Assembly: GCA_003427395.1 (NCBI GenBank)
Contig: BFEA01000253.1
Coordinates: 97,084-150,600, forward strand
DNA: 53,517 nucleotides
Reading direction: 5' to 3'
Origin: Chara braunii
Taxonomy: Eukaryota > Streptophyta > Charophyceae > Charales > Characeae
Shown piece after piece: positions 20,324 through 32,300 of the stretch (position 1 is its first letter; each line of letters opens with the position of its first letter). The notes below the pieces were generated by a model. The model was not told where the DNA came from. It did not search any database and saw only the letters and a list, made by a program, of their open reading frames with translations. The position numbers and the translations under genes are program-made.

Positions 20324-23300
20324 CTTATACCCTTGTCGATTAGAGCGATTGTCTATGACCCCTGTTTCGATGGGCAGGTGGGTGAGTTGATGTCTTGCTG
20401 TGATAAGCTACTTGAGTCTGTGCCGGGCATGTTTGAAGCATCGCTGAAGAGGGCTCGCACGGGTGGAAACCTTAAGTTTGGTTTGGAGTGTGACATCCCG
20501 AAGGCAAAGCGGCCGTGCGCTCGAACGAGTAAGAATGCACTTCCTGATGGCGGGAAGCGAAATGCTCAACGACGAAGATGCAAAGAAGAAAAAATGCCTG
20601 CCGCTCTGGCGGTTGAGCATCGTCCACCGCACTCGTTCGCAGACTCTGTTTTTAACTCAGTGCGGTCATCGACGGGAGTCGGCGAGGAGAAGGTCTTGTC
20701 TGCAAGCGGGGGCGAGGCGACCGCTGTGGGATTGTCAAATTTGACCGTGGGGGCTGGTTTGGTTGGGGCCGATGGTTGTGTCAAAGGAAGGGAGGAGGGC
20801 GTTATCGTTGGTGGCAGTGGGAAGGAGGAACGTGCGGCTGGAGCAACTGATTCGATGGTGATCGTCCTCGACGACGAGGACGACGAACGCAAACCAGGCG
20901 CCGACACTGGGAGTCGAAAGGGAGGTTCGGATGCGGAGGAAGCTTCTTTGTCGCAGTTGAAAGGCTTCCCTCAGGGGCAGAACGTTGGCCTGAGCACTTC
21001 ACCGGAATGTGAAGAGCCCGCGAGGGCAGTGGAGACAAGCGCACGCGGACGTGGGAGAGCGAGGAAGGCAAGTGATAGGAAAGAGCGCGCCGAGTCGTCA
21101 AGAAGAGGTCATTCGCAACGAAGACAGCCGCGTGGCGAGGCTCTGGCTGCGGCTGCTGACGAGGAAGAAGATGACAGGTCCGAGGGAAGACAGACGAAGT
21201 CTTCCTGCAGAGGGAAGCCTGCCCTAGTCATCCAGGAAGCTCAAGCCCAGCGAACGAGATCCTGCAGAGGGAAAGCTTCTTCTCCTCCGGAACCCGGAGT
21301 GGAAAGTACACAGGACCGGCGCAACCAGCAAGAGGAGAGCTCTCAAGCACGGCGCACACGCTCGTCTTGCAGAGAGAGGATTTCTCCTTTTAACCCGGGG
21401 GAGGAAAATGCGCAAGCCCGGCGCACAAGGTCTTCTTCAAGGGGAGGAAAGCCTGTCCAGGAAGAGGCAAGCTCTCAAGCCCAACGGACGCGATCTTCCT
21501 GCAGAGGGAAAGCTTCTTCTCCTCCAGAACCAGGCGAGGAGAACACTCAGGACCGGCGCAACCAGCAAGAGGCGAGTTCTCAAGCACGGCGCACACGCTC
21601 CTCTTGCAGAGAGAGGACTTCTCCTTCAGACCCGGGGGCGGAAAATGCTCAAGCCCGGCGCACAAGGTCTGCTTCCAGAGGAAAGCCGTCTCCAGCTGAT
21701 GCGGACGATGAAAGCACTCAAGGACAACGGACGAGGTCGTCCTCTAGAGGAAAGCCTTCCGGGGAGCGACACGCGGAGGCAGGGGAGCTGCCTGAGGAGG
21801 AGGGGGATCGCAGGACTGCTCCTCGCGTGCCATTGAGCGTCTTGCCTGTGAATTTGCCGCGAAAACCAGGCGGGAGAGGAGCGCTGGGGAGGGCTAAGAG
21901 AGGCAAGAAGAGCGACGAATGCACGACAGAAGAGGAAGCTGCGGATGGCGGAAGTGCGAATTCAAACGCGCCCAAGGGTCGGAAGACAACGTCGGGATCG
22001 TCTCCAGCTGCGACCGGTTCGGCTGGCGAGAGAGTTCCTGACAAGGACGTGGCTCCGCAAGTTCAGCACGACGCTGCACGTGGCGACGACGTCCCCACGA
22101 TGTCATCCTCTCTGGGAGCTAAGACGATGTCGAATAAGGCCTCTGAAGCTGAGGAACATCCCGAAGCTAACTTACATCCCATCCTTAAGGAGCATCCCAC
22201 TCCTAAAGACCGTCCCAGTCCTAAAGACTATCCCGAGCCTAAAGTTAATCCCGAACCTCAAGTGGTGAATCACGAACCTAAAGATCATCCGCAACCTAAC
22301 TATCTACCTGATATTCTTGAGGAGCTACCCGACCTTAAGGAGCAACCTGATCTTGAGGAGCAACCCCAACCTGATCTTGAGGAGCAACCCCAACATGATC
22401 TTGAGGAGCAATCCCAACCTGATCTTGAGGAGCAACCCCAACCCGATCTTGAGGAGCAACCTACTCGTGGTGAGAAAGACGAGCTTGATGAGAAATCCAA
22501 TCTAGAGGAGCAACCGGATCTTGAGGAGAAGCTGGGAGTTGACGAGAAACACGAGGTTGAGGAGAAACCGAACCGAGAGGAGATTGCCCAACCTGAGGAG
22601 AAAGCCGATCCTGACAAGGAAGCCGAACCTGAGGTGATAATACCAGCTGCACGTGAGGAGCACGCAGGACTTCAGAAGAAGGCAGAACCTAATGACCAAC
22701 GCGAACCTAAGGAAGATTCCGGACCAGGTACCGAACATGCAGAGTATCTCGAAGTAAAGGAGCTGCTGCTTCCTGAAGCTAAGGAGCCGTTTGAAGGTGA
22801 AGAGCGAGCCGCGGAAATTGCCCTGCTGGCTGAAGTGAAGGGGAATGAGATAGGCAGTGCTGGCGGCTCAAGCGCTGAGAAAGCGAGCAAGCAATCGTGC
22901 AGCTCATCGGACTGTCCCGCTCAGGTCGATGTCATTGTCGGACATTCGCCGCCTTGCAGCCGAGTCGGTGGTCCTGGGAAGAAGACGGGTGGGGGGAGAG
23001 GAAGTAGGCGACGGGCAGGGAAGTCGGTAAAGATGGCGGCCTCGTGTCGCGGCCGAGCTTCAGCAAATGTGACGTCAGCTTCAGGGATGTGTGGAGGAAA
23101 AGTGGACGGGGAAGCCGAGGACAAGAGCGAACAAGATGTGCACTTGTCACACGACGGCAGTAGCGGCGTGGTAGTTGTGGCTGGGGCTGAGGACCGGGAG
23201 AGACCTGTGGGCGATACTGAAGGACCGGTAGGTGATACTGAAGGACCGGTAGGCGATGCCGACGGACCGGTATGTGATATTGAAGCTGACGATAGCAGTG

Positions 23301-26300
23301 CTGTCGGCGCCAAGATGGCAGGATACAAGGCGTGCATTTTCCAGGTGCAGAGACGATCAGATGAGGATGGACGCGTGGTGCCGAAAGAGAGTTCCATGAT
23401 CTTTCAGCTGATGCAGCAATTGCCGGCTTGTCAGATAGGTTCTGCTGCCTTCGAAAGAGATTCTGAGCCTGGCGTTGGGAACGCTTATACACACTTGCAG
23501 CTGACGCAGCAGCAATCGACAACAACTTGGGAGAGGCGTTCTGATAGCCCCGAGAGAGTTTGTGAACGTGTCAGAGACGTCCGAAGCGCTGACGTTCTGC
23601 TGCCAAAGGGTTCACAAGATGATGCTGCCGGTTCCTCGATTGAGGAAAAGCAGCCGAAGGGTGGTAACGAAGACTTGGTGAGAGCCGACGCTGAGGGCAA
23701 GCGACGGTGCTCATCGCCAGACCTCGTCGGTCAGGTCGATGGCATCGTTAAGCAGTCTCCGGTCTGCAGCGCGGAGGCGGATGGCGATGGGAAGGAGAGT
23801 AGTGGGGGGAATGGACGTGGAGGGCGACGACGGGCGACGGCCGGGCAAACGACGGGCTTGTGTCGCGTTCGATCAGCTGCAGAGATTTGCGGGGGGAGAA
23901 GGGATGATGGTCGGCAATCAGATAGGAGCAAGGAATACGCTGCTGCTGTGGAATCGTCTAATGACCGCTGTGGGCAGGAGGCACTTTTGCCGGAGGGCAG
24001 TGAGAGAGAGGCAGGTGGTAGCGCAGCGGCTGATAACGATATGGCGGCGGTAGTCAGCCAGCTGGCAGCAAACGCGAGCAAGCGTACTGCTTTCCAGGCA
24101 GAGAAGCGATCGGTTGAGGAGGACACGTGTCTGCTGGTGAAAGACTGCACCCCTGTCTCCCAGCTGATGCAGCAAGTGGCCATGCACGCCGCTGCCTTGG
24201 AATGTGACGAGGTGACGGGTCACCTTTGCTGCGGGAGCGTTAGCGAAGGACGTGTAGAAAATAGCGATATCCGTCCCGATGTGGTGGTGTCAGTGACGAA
24301 GGAAGAGCTGTCGGATGGAGAACGGAGGGGGAGAAGGTTAGGTGAGGCAACTGCTAGCAAAGAGCAAGAGGAGGAGAGGGGAATTGAGGAGAAGTCCGAA
24401 CATTATTATATCGTGGTTGAAGTTCCAACGGATCGTATGGATGACAATGACCGTGGGCAATTTGACAACGCAGCCGCTGTGCAGACAGCAGTGCAAGCCG
24501 TCCAGCCAGGGCAATTAGACAACTCAGCCGCTAAATGCATTGGCAGTCAGATGCTGATGGCTTATCGTACTGGACGAGGGTCCGAGCCTAGCAGCAGTGC
24601 CACTCCGGCGCCGATCATGGAGAGCGTCAAAGAGGGCGTACAGGCTGGGGAAGAAAAGGGAGGAATGGCCGATGGAACAGATCAGGTCACTTTTATGATT
24701 GATGATGCTGTGAGTTCCGACGAGTGTATGGCAACGAGTGCTGGGAATGGGAGGCTAAGCGGCCGTCTCTTGGAAGCAAGCAATTCAGTACGTTTGGGAG
24801 AAAAGACCGATGGCAGATCTAGTGTTTCCAGTACGATGAAGATTCAGCACAACAGGTGGCATGATTTGGTCGAGGTCAGCGACGCGAAATTGGATGGCGA
24901 AGAGAAGGGGGAGGGGAGAAGAAGACGAAGGAGCGGCTGCGAAGGTGAGGAGAACTTGGCGGCGACGCCTGACGTGGTGACTGTAATCATGCCTCCGACG
25001 AGAGCGTCGGAACAGATTGCGACGCTGCTTCCCTTGACGACGGCGAGCGGCCGTCCTCTTCGTTCCGCTTCCAACAGAACCGAGCTTGTCGCGTGTATCA
25101 GATCTTCTGTCCAGGAGATGGAGGATGCAGAGGGGAAAATGGAAGCAGAGGGGCAAATAGAAGACAAGATTGGCGAAAAGATCAATGTGTTTCTTCCGTT
25201 GAGAACAGCTGGGAGGGCAAAGGCACAAGGGGAAGAAAAAATAGCGAGGGAGAGAGTGGCAGAGGGGCAAATAGAAGACAAGAATGGAGAAAAGACCGAT
25301 GGCCTTCGACTGAAGGCAAAGGAGGCGGCGCAAATTGAAGAAATCGCGGGGGAGAGAGTGGTGATCCTTCCGTCGAGGAGGACGGGGCGTCGGGCCCCTT
25401 GCGCCGGATCTGGTGCAACGGGGCCGGTAGGCGAGGAGTTGAAGAAGGTGGAGATGGAGGGGCAAATGGAAAAAGACGAGAAGGGAGAGAAGACACGTGT
25501 TCTTCCATTGAGAGCAACGGGGAGGGCAAAGGCACAAGTCGAGAGGGAGAGGGTGGAGACCCTTGAGTCTAGGAGGACGGGACGTCGAGCCCCTTGTGCC
25601 GCTTCCGGCGCAGCGGGGGTGGTAGGCGAGGAGTTGAAGAAGGTGGAGATGGAGGGGCAAATGGAAAAAGACGAGAAGGGAGAGAAGACCAGTGTTCTTC
25701 CATTGAGAGCAACTGGGAGGGCAAAGGCGCAAATTGAAGAAGTCGAGAGGGAAAGGGTGGAGATCCTTCCTTTGAGGAGGACGGGGCGTCGGCCTCCTTG
25801 TGCCACCACAGCTGCCGCAGCGGGGGAGGTCGGCGAGGGGTTGAAGGCAGAGATCCAACGACAGGTGGTGGGAGAGACGGTAGAGCCTCTTCCTTTGAGA
25901 CGGTCTGGGCGAATACGTATGCCAGCGCAGTCGAGCGCGGAAGGAGTTTCATGTGGTAGGCCTGGTGATGAATGTAGTCCGATAACCGTCTCGATGGTGC
26001 AAGGGAAGACAGGGCAACCAATCGAGGGCGTAATTAGAGTTCCTACTGGGGCGGGCCAGAAGACACAACAATATGAGGAAGAATTATCGAAGAGTGTGTT
26101 TCCTCGGTCTTCTTGGACCGTTGCCGCATGCTCTGCGAGAACTGCGCTCTCCCAGGCGGAGGAGAGTGAGAGAGGAGGAGGTGCTGATGGGAAATTGGAG
26201 GTTGGTGGGGGTGAAGATAATGGGCAGGAACAAGAAAACGATGGAGGAGTAAAGAATGACAAATTGGAGGCAGGTGGTGAAACGAAGGAGCATGAAGAAG

Positions 26301-29300
26301 AAGAAGAAGAAGAAATAGAAAAGGACGGAAAGAAGACTGAGGCTCTTCCCTTGAGAAGAACCGGGAGGGCGAAGAAGAGGCAAACTGAAGAAACTGTGGG
26401 GTTGGTGGAAAGATTGGAGGTGCTTGTTCCATTGACCACCAAGACGGGGCGGCGTCTTCCTTCTGCAACAACCGGCCCGGCTGGGGAGGTAAGCCGGGAG
26501 CCGCCGAAGGCAGAGACGGAGCGCGAGACGGCAGAGAAACCCGAGCCCCTTCCCTTGAGGAGGTCGGGTCGGATACGCATGTCCAATGCGCAGACGAAGG
26601 CGGAGCCAACAGCTTCGAAGGGTCAGCAGGATGCTGGACATGATAGTAGCCCGAATGTGACATTGGCAGAGGCGAAGGTGGCCACACAACCAGAACGCAT
26701 GACAAGCACGAGTCTGAATGCTCACACGCCGCCGTGCGGGCCGAGGATGTCGAAGGCTGTGCTCCTTCCTTCGACGATGATTGGCCATTGTCCAGGAAGA
26801 AGTGTGTGTTCCGACGAAGGTGGTAGCAGAGTAGGTGCTGCTGCTAATGGGACGCACGTGGAGGGTGGCGATGTAGGCGCGTCGTCGTCCCCGCCTGATG
26901 GGGAGAGGAGGAAGGCACTCGGTGGTCAACCGGGTGCTACCGACGACGATGAGAATCGCGCCGCAGGATGTGGTGGTAATAGCGGAGGCCGAGAAGAACG
27001 GTCACGGGGAAGATGGAAGAGCGATTGCGGTGCAGGAGGGGAGAGTAACGTCCTCCCTCCTCTTCCCAGGTCGAGAACCGGGCAACTTCGCGGCGGGAAA
27101 GTCGGTAGTACATCCCGTAATCCTTGCCCGGGCTTGGTTGGCAACGTGGGAACGCAGTATAGCGCAGTGGAGAAAGACGAGGAGCTGAAGGCAATCAAGC
27201 TGCTGCGGCCGTTAGAGGAGGAAGACGAGACAGGAGGCAGGCGTCGTAGGGAAGCCGCCCCCGCCGGCTGTGAATCAACCGCTGCAGCTGAGGACTCGAG
27301 GAAAGCCGGCAGCTCTCCGGACGGAAGAGCGGCGGAAGGAGTTGTTCTTCAGGCGCGGAGTGGCTGGCGCGAAGTGGGAAGGGCTAGCTCCTGCAGCAAT
27401 GCTGTCATCATCACCGCCGGGGCCTTGGTTGCTGAAGAAGCGGGCGTTGGTGCTAGGATGCCGGCCTCGGCAGCCCAGGAGACGAACGAGTCCGAGTATG
27501 TATTACTGTCGAGGGATCCATCGCTGAAGACGGAGAGGGAGAAAGCGGGTCCTCTACGGAGAGTGAAAGAGAGTGTAGTGGAGTGGGAAGGTGAAGTCGA
27601 GAAGGAAAGGCGAGCGGTACCTGTCGCCGCAGAGAGATTTGGCGACGACGATGACTTGATGGGTGATCAAGTCTCGTTTGCTTCTTTTGTGGCTCCTGGG
27701 TGCCGTTTGAAGAAGAAACCGAACGGGGAGAAACGGTGCAGTCCACGCGCGGGGAATGGGAATGGGGCACAGTGCATTGCGTGCTGGTGTCCGCCTCTGG
27801 TAATCGTTGGGGAGGAGGGGTCCGTAGCTGGCAGCGTGGATTTGTCCGTCGCCGTGGAATCATCGATCGACTACATGGAAGTCTGTTCGCCGTCGTTCAG
27901 TTCTCCAAGAGGGGATCGCTTGGGCGGCGGTGTGTTAGAACGCAGGGAACTCACAGAGGAGTGCGAGTTGAGGGGTGGTAATGTGGGAAGGAGAGGTGAA
28001 GAGTGCGCCTCGACAGCACGGAAAGCCACCCGGCAGCCCCGTGAGGGATCGCCACGCAGGTTGCTGGAAGAAGAAGAAGAAGAAGAAGATAAGGCGAGCG
28101 GCAGTCGAACGGGGCGAAATGTAAACGACAACCCATCGACGAACGGCGATCGCTGGAAGGAGATGAGGCCTTGCAACGCAGAGGTAGAGAGAGGAGGTGA
28201 GCGTGGTGAGGAACCCTCCTGCGAAGCTCTGCTGGTCGGGGACTTGGAAAAGAAGCGTGCGCGGAGGTCGTCAGCTCGATGGAAAAAGGTCAGTGGAGGA
28301 AGCTTGAAGAAGAAGATCGTGGCGGAGGAGGCAACGAAGAAGACAATGGATGCGGAGCTGGCTTGCGATGCCGACGACGAGCGAACTACAGGAAGAAGGA
28401 GAGCATCGGGTGACCCTGTATTGCGCTTGGATGTGGCAGCTGGAGCAGCAGAGAACGCGGGCAACAACGACAGTGTAGGAGAGGCGGGGAGTTGCCGGTC
28501 TAAGAGTTGCCGGTCAACATCGCGAAAGGCTCGAGCGCTTTCTACGCGCGCGAAGCATCCCTCCTCACTTCCGGTCCAGGCGTCTGACGACGCAGAGGCA
28601 AACGAAGAAGGCGCGGAGGAGCCCAAGGTGCTGCCTGCAGGTGCTCGGCAGAGCGATGCTCAGGAGGACGGGAGCAGGAGAGAATCTCCTCCCCTCAACG
28701 ATGTGGAGAGAGAAGGATCGGAGGAACAGAGGAGACGTGCGCAGCAGCAGAGTTCTGAACGTCGAGGAAAACCCGTTGCAGAGGTGCTGCGTACAGGTGC
28801 ACGACAGAGTGATGCCCAGGACGACGGGATCACGGAAGAATCTCCCTTGCTCAACGATGTCCAGAGAAGAGAACGGGTGGAGGGACGAAGACCTGCGCAG
28901 CGGAGTTCTGAAGCGCGAGGAAAACCCGTCGTAGAGACCCCAATAGCAAGCGTCGGAGGAGGAAAAGCGTTGGCGGCAACCGATGTTGACGTGGCTTGCG
29001 ATCTAGAGAATGAGCGGGTTGGTGGAGGGAGGGCTGCAGATGGCGATCCAAGAAGTTCATTCGAGGAGGAAGTGGCCGCTGGCGGAGAGCACGATGGCAA
29101 GGATAGCGTAGTAGAAGTGGCAGAGTGGAGGGGGAGGAGCAGTCGGTCAGCTTCGCGGAGGAAAGGCCGGTCACTTTCTTCGCGTGCAAAGCATCAATCT
29201 CTCCGGGTCGAGCCGTCTGATAATGATGCAGCGGAGGCAAACGTAGGCGCTACGGACCCGAAGTTGTCACGGTCAGGTATGCGGCAGAGTAATGCCGGCG

Positions 29301-32300
29301 AGGACCAGATCGAAGAAGTGTCTCACGTGATCGAAGGGTTGGAGGGCAAACAGCGATGGGAGGAACAGAGATGCAACAGGAGGAGCAGCTCGGCGGCAGC
29401 GGGGAAGGAAAAAGCCAATGACGGTAGCCCGATGAAAACGGTCGTCGTAGAGGAGCTGTTGACCGCGACGACGGTTGGCGAGCTGGCTAGCAGTGATCGG
29501 GAGGAGGGGGGACCAGCTCGTGTAAAGGGAGCTCCGCATAATGGGGTTTTCGTGGTGGATTTGACAGGTGGAGTAGAGAAAGACGGAGAAGACAGTCCAA
29601 GGGAGGTGGGGACGACGGCGAGAAGCAGCCGGTCTGCATCATCGCGGAAGGGTCGTTCGCATTCTTCGCGCGGGAAGCTTTCCTCGTCGCAAGACGAGCC
29701 GCCGCTCCATGCAGAGCCAATCATGGCCTCTGGAGATGCAGAAAATGTGCCACCTGCAGGTGTGCGACGAAGTGAGGCTGACCTGGACAGCAACCGGATG
29801 GATGAGCTGTCCCCCGTCACTGATTCTCATCAGGTGTGCGACGAAAGGAAACCGTCACAACGCTGCTTGCTCGCAGAACCGGCTGCAGGCGAAGCGGCTG
29901 CAGGAAACGTGCACAGGACGGGACATGAAGGCTATAGCACAGATGAGATGATGGAGGGCGGTGGTGAGTCTAACGACGGGGATGATGCGTGTACAGCGGA
30001 GGACTACGGCCAGACCGATCGACCGCGGTTATGTGCTTCTGCTGAGAACGAAGACGAAATCGTTGTGGTAGACGAAGGCGAGGACGGCATGTCTGGTAGC
30101 GAGGGAAAGTCAACAAGCAAGAGAATGGATGCGAAAGGAGAGGGGAAGAAGAAGGCCGGCGATGACGGGTGCACCCTTCTTCCTCTTCCGTCTTTGTCGG
30201 TATTGAATCATACACCATCCAATCTTTGCACATCTGTAGCTTCTTTCCTCAACCGCCCGAAGGCGGTTCAAGCCCTGCAAGCAACTTGCATCCCTGTTGT
30301 CACGGCGGCGACCGAGAAGACCGGATCATCTTACTGTGCTCCTGGAGGTGGTAGCGCAAAGGATGTGCTGACCACCTCCTTGGCGGAGCAAAGGGAAAGC
30401 GATAATGTAAACATTTGTGCATCTGTGTACTCGTTCCTGCCTGTGGTAGCCAAACCTCCACCACCCGTACCCGGAGTTCCTTGTGGAAAGCGGAATGTCA
30501 AGGTGAAAGCACTGGAAGCAGCCGAAGAGGCAAGACGGGAGGAGGAGAAGAAGGCCGAGGAGAGGAGGGTGAGGAAGGAAATGGTTGCCAACGCAACTGC
30601 TCAGAAATGTGTAAGAGGTGATGATGCAAATGTAGATCGATCAGGAAAGCGAGGTAAGGCAAACAAGAAGGGAAAGATGGGTGCTGCGCCTTCCGTGCCG
30701 CGCGAAGAGGACGAAGAGGTTAAGGTGGTCGAATCGAGGCTGAAACGGGTGCAGGAGGTCTGCACTAAGGTAAAGCTAGAGTCGGAGAAGAAAGCGGCGG
30801 AAGATAGGAGGAGGCTGGAGGAAGACCGGGCCAGGAAGGAGATGGAAATTGCGCTCAAGAAGAAGGCAAAGGAAGAAGCAGACAAGAGGGAGAGAGAGGA
30901 GAAGCGAAGACGGCAGGAGGAGGCCAAGAACGTCCGCAAGGAAGCCGAAGAGCGCCAACGTATGGAGTATGAAGAGAAGGAGAGAAAGAGAAAGGCCCAG
31001 GTAATCTCTCTCTCCTCCTTCACTCACTGTGTCATTCATTCATTGTCAAACCTATCCCTAATAAGAACGACGCGGAATGGATTTCCTGACTGAGGACAGG
31101 CTTGTTTTTGGCTATCATACGACTCGCTAACCTCACATGGCTTTTGGTTATGTGGCTGTCCTCTGGGAAAGCTTGATTATAGAGCTAAATTCGAAGATAA
31201 GATCGGCTTGATTAGAGCTGAATGCGAAGAAGATCGTCTTGACGGCCTAGTTGCACCACTCGCCATCCGCCAACATCTTGAATGCATCCGCCAACATTTT
31301 GAATGCATCTGGAGTGAATGTTGTCCACATGCATTCAAAATCTTGGTGGATGGCGAGTGGTGCAACTAGGCCCTGAATCCGGATAAACGGGGAGTATTGA
31401 GTCCAAACGGTTTGATGTATCCATTCGACGGATGCGCTGTGCACAACTGGAATTGCTGATCCGAAGGTCAGGTGTTCCAAACCAAAGATGTCCGAAGGCA
31501 ACCGCCCGCTTCCCAAAGAGAAGCCAAGAGGATGAGGAACAACATAGGAGGAGGAGGAGGAGGAGACGAAGAAGAAGAAGAAGAAGAAGAAGAAGAAGAA
31601 GAAGAAGAAGAAGAAGAAGAAGAACGGTGCTGGAATTTGCTCCTGATGTATAGAAGGCAACCGCCCGCTTTCCAAAGAGAAAACAAGAGGACGAGGAACA
31701 ACAGAGGAGGAGAAGAGGAAGGAGAAGAAGGAGAAGAAGGAGAAGAAGAAGAGCAAGGGTGCTGGAATTTGCTCCTGATGTATTGAAGTTATTGGGTGCT
31801 GAATTGAAGAATGACGGAGTTGAATCCACAAGGATGCTATTTGTTTGCAGTTGCTATGAGGACAATGGGGATGAACCAAGCAAGGTCAAGCCTACGTTGC
31901 AGAGACAATTGGGCTTCGCTCCAGCACTCACGACATGCACAAAACACAAATTAAGGCGGTGTATCTTCCATGTTTTAGAGGAAGAGTCGTTCTCATTTCC
32001 ACGTTTGGTAGACCAGAACTCTCATTTCCACATTTGGTGAATGGTGGAGCGAGGCCCTTGGACCAGAACTGGAAAAAAAAAAACAGGACCAAGAAGAACT
32101 GCGGCGATAATAGTCCCATGAAACAAGAATGAGAACGACTCCTAACTACCTGGGCCTGGTCACTTGTGGATATATCTCAAGACTGCTGCCCGTCTGTAAA
32201 AAAAAGCAAAAGAAATCCACTCCCGTTGAAAATGTGTTCCCCTTAAGCAGATGGTGTCGTTGTATTAGATGCAGAACAGTTGTGGTATTCGTACACTGCA

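Larger units (their letters stand above)
20324..31000 (+). other. INCENP: INCENP exon 1 as visible (10,677 bases without a stop)
   Basis: One open frame of 3559 codons from the adapter edge to a GT donor (CCCAG|GTAATC). It opens LIPLSIRAIVYDPCFDGQV, followed by a Cys/Leu helix-like segment and basic patches. That may be part of the N-terminal region that in other INCENPs binds survivin and borealin, but I cannot match it. Low-complexity repeat blocks follow (listed separately). The 3' end is the charged helix. Composition is rich in Glu, Arg, Ser, Gly and Ala. No intron is needed anywhere in 10.7 kb. Confidence 0.85.

Noticed and set aside
24785..26929. Long minus-strand open frames (357, 580 and 281 residues)
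   Set aside because: They lie antisense to the INCENP exon, are Ser/Pro/Leu-rich mirrors of its Glu/Arg codons, and have no domain. Shadow frames.
31432..31786. Arg- or Glu-rich open frames in INCENP intron 1
   Set aside because: They are translations of the (GAA)n tract and its duplicated flank.
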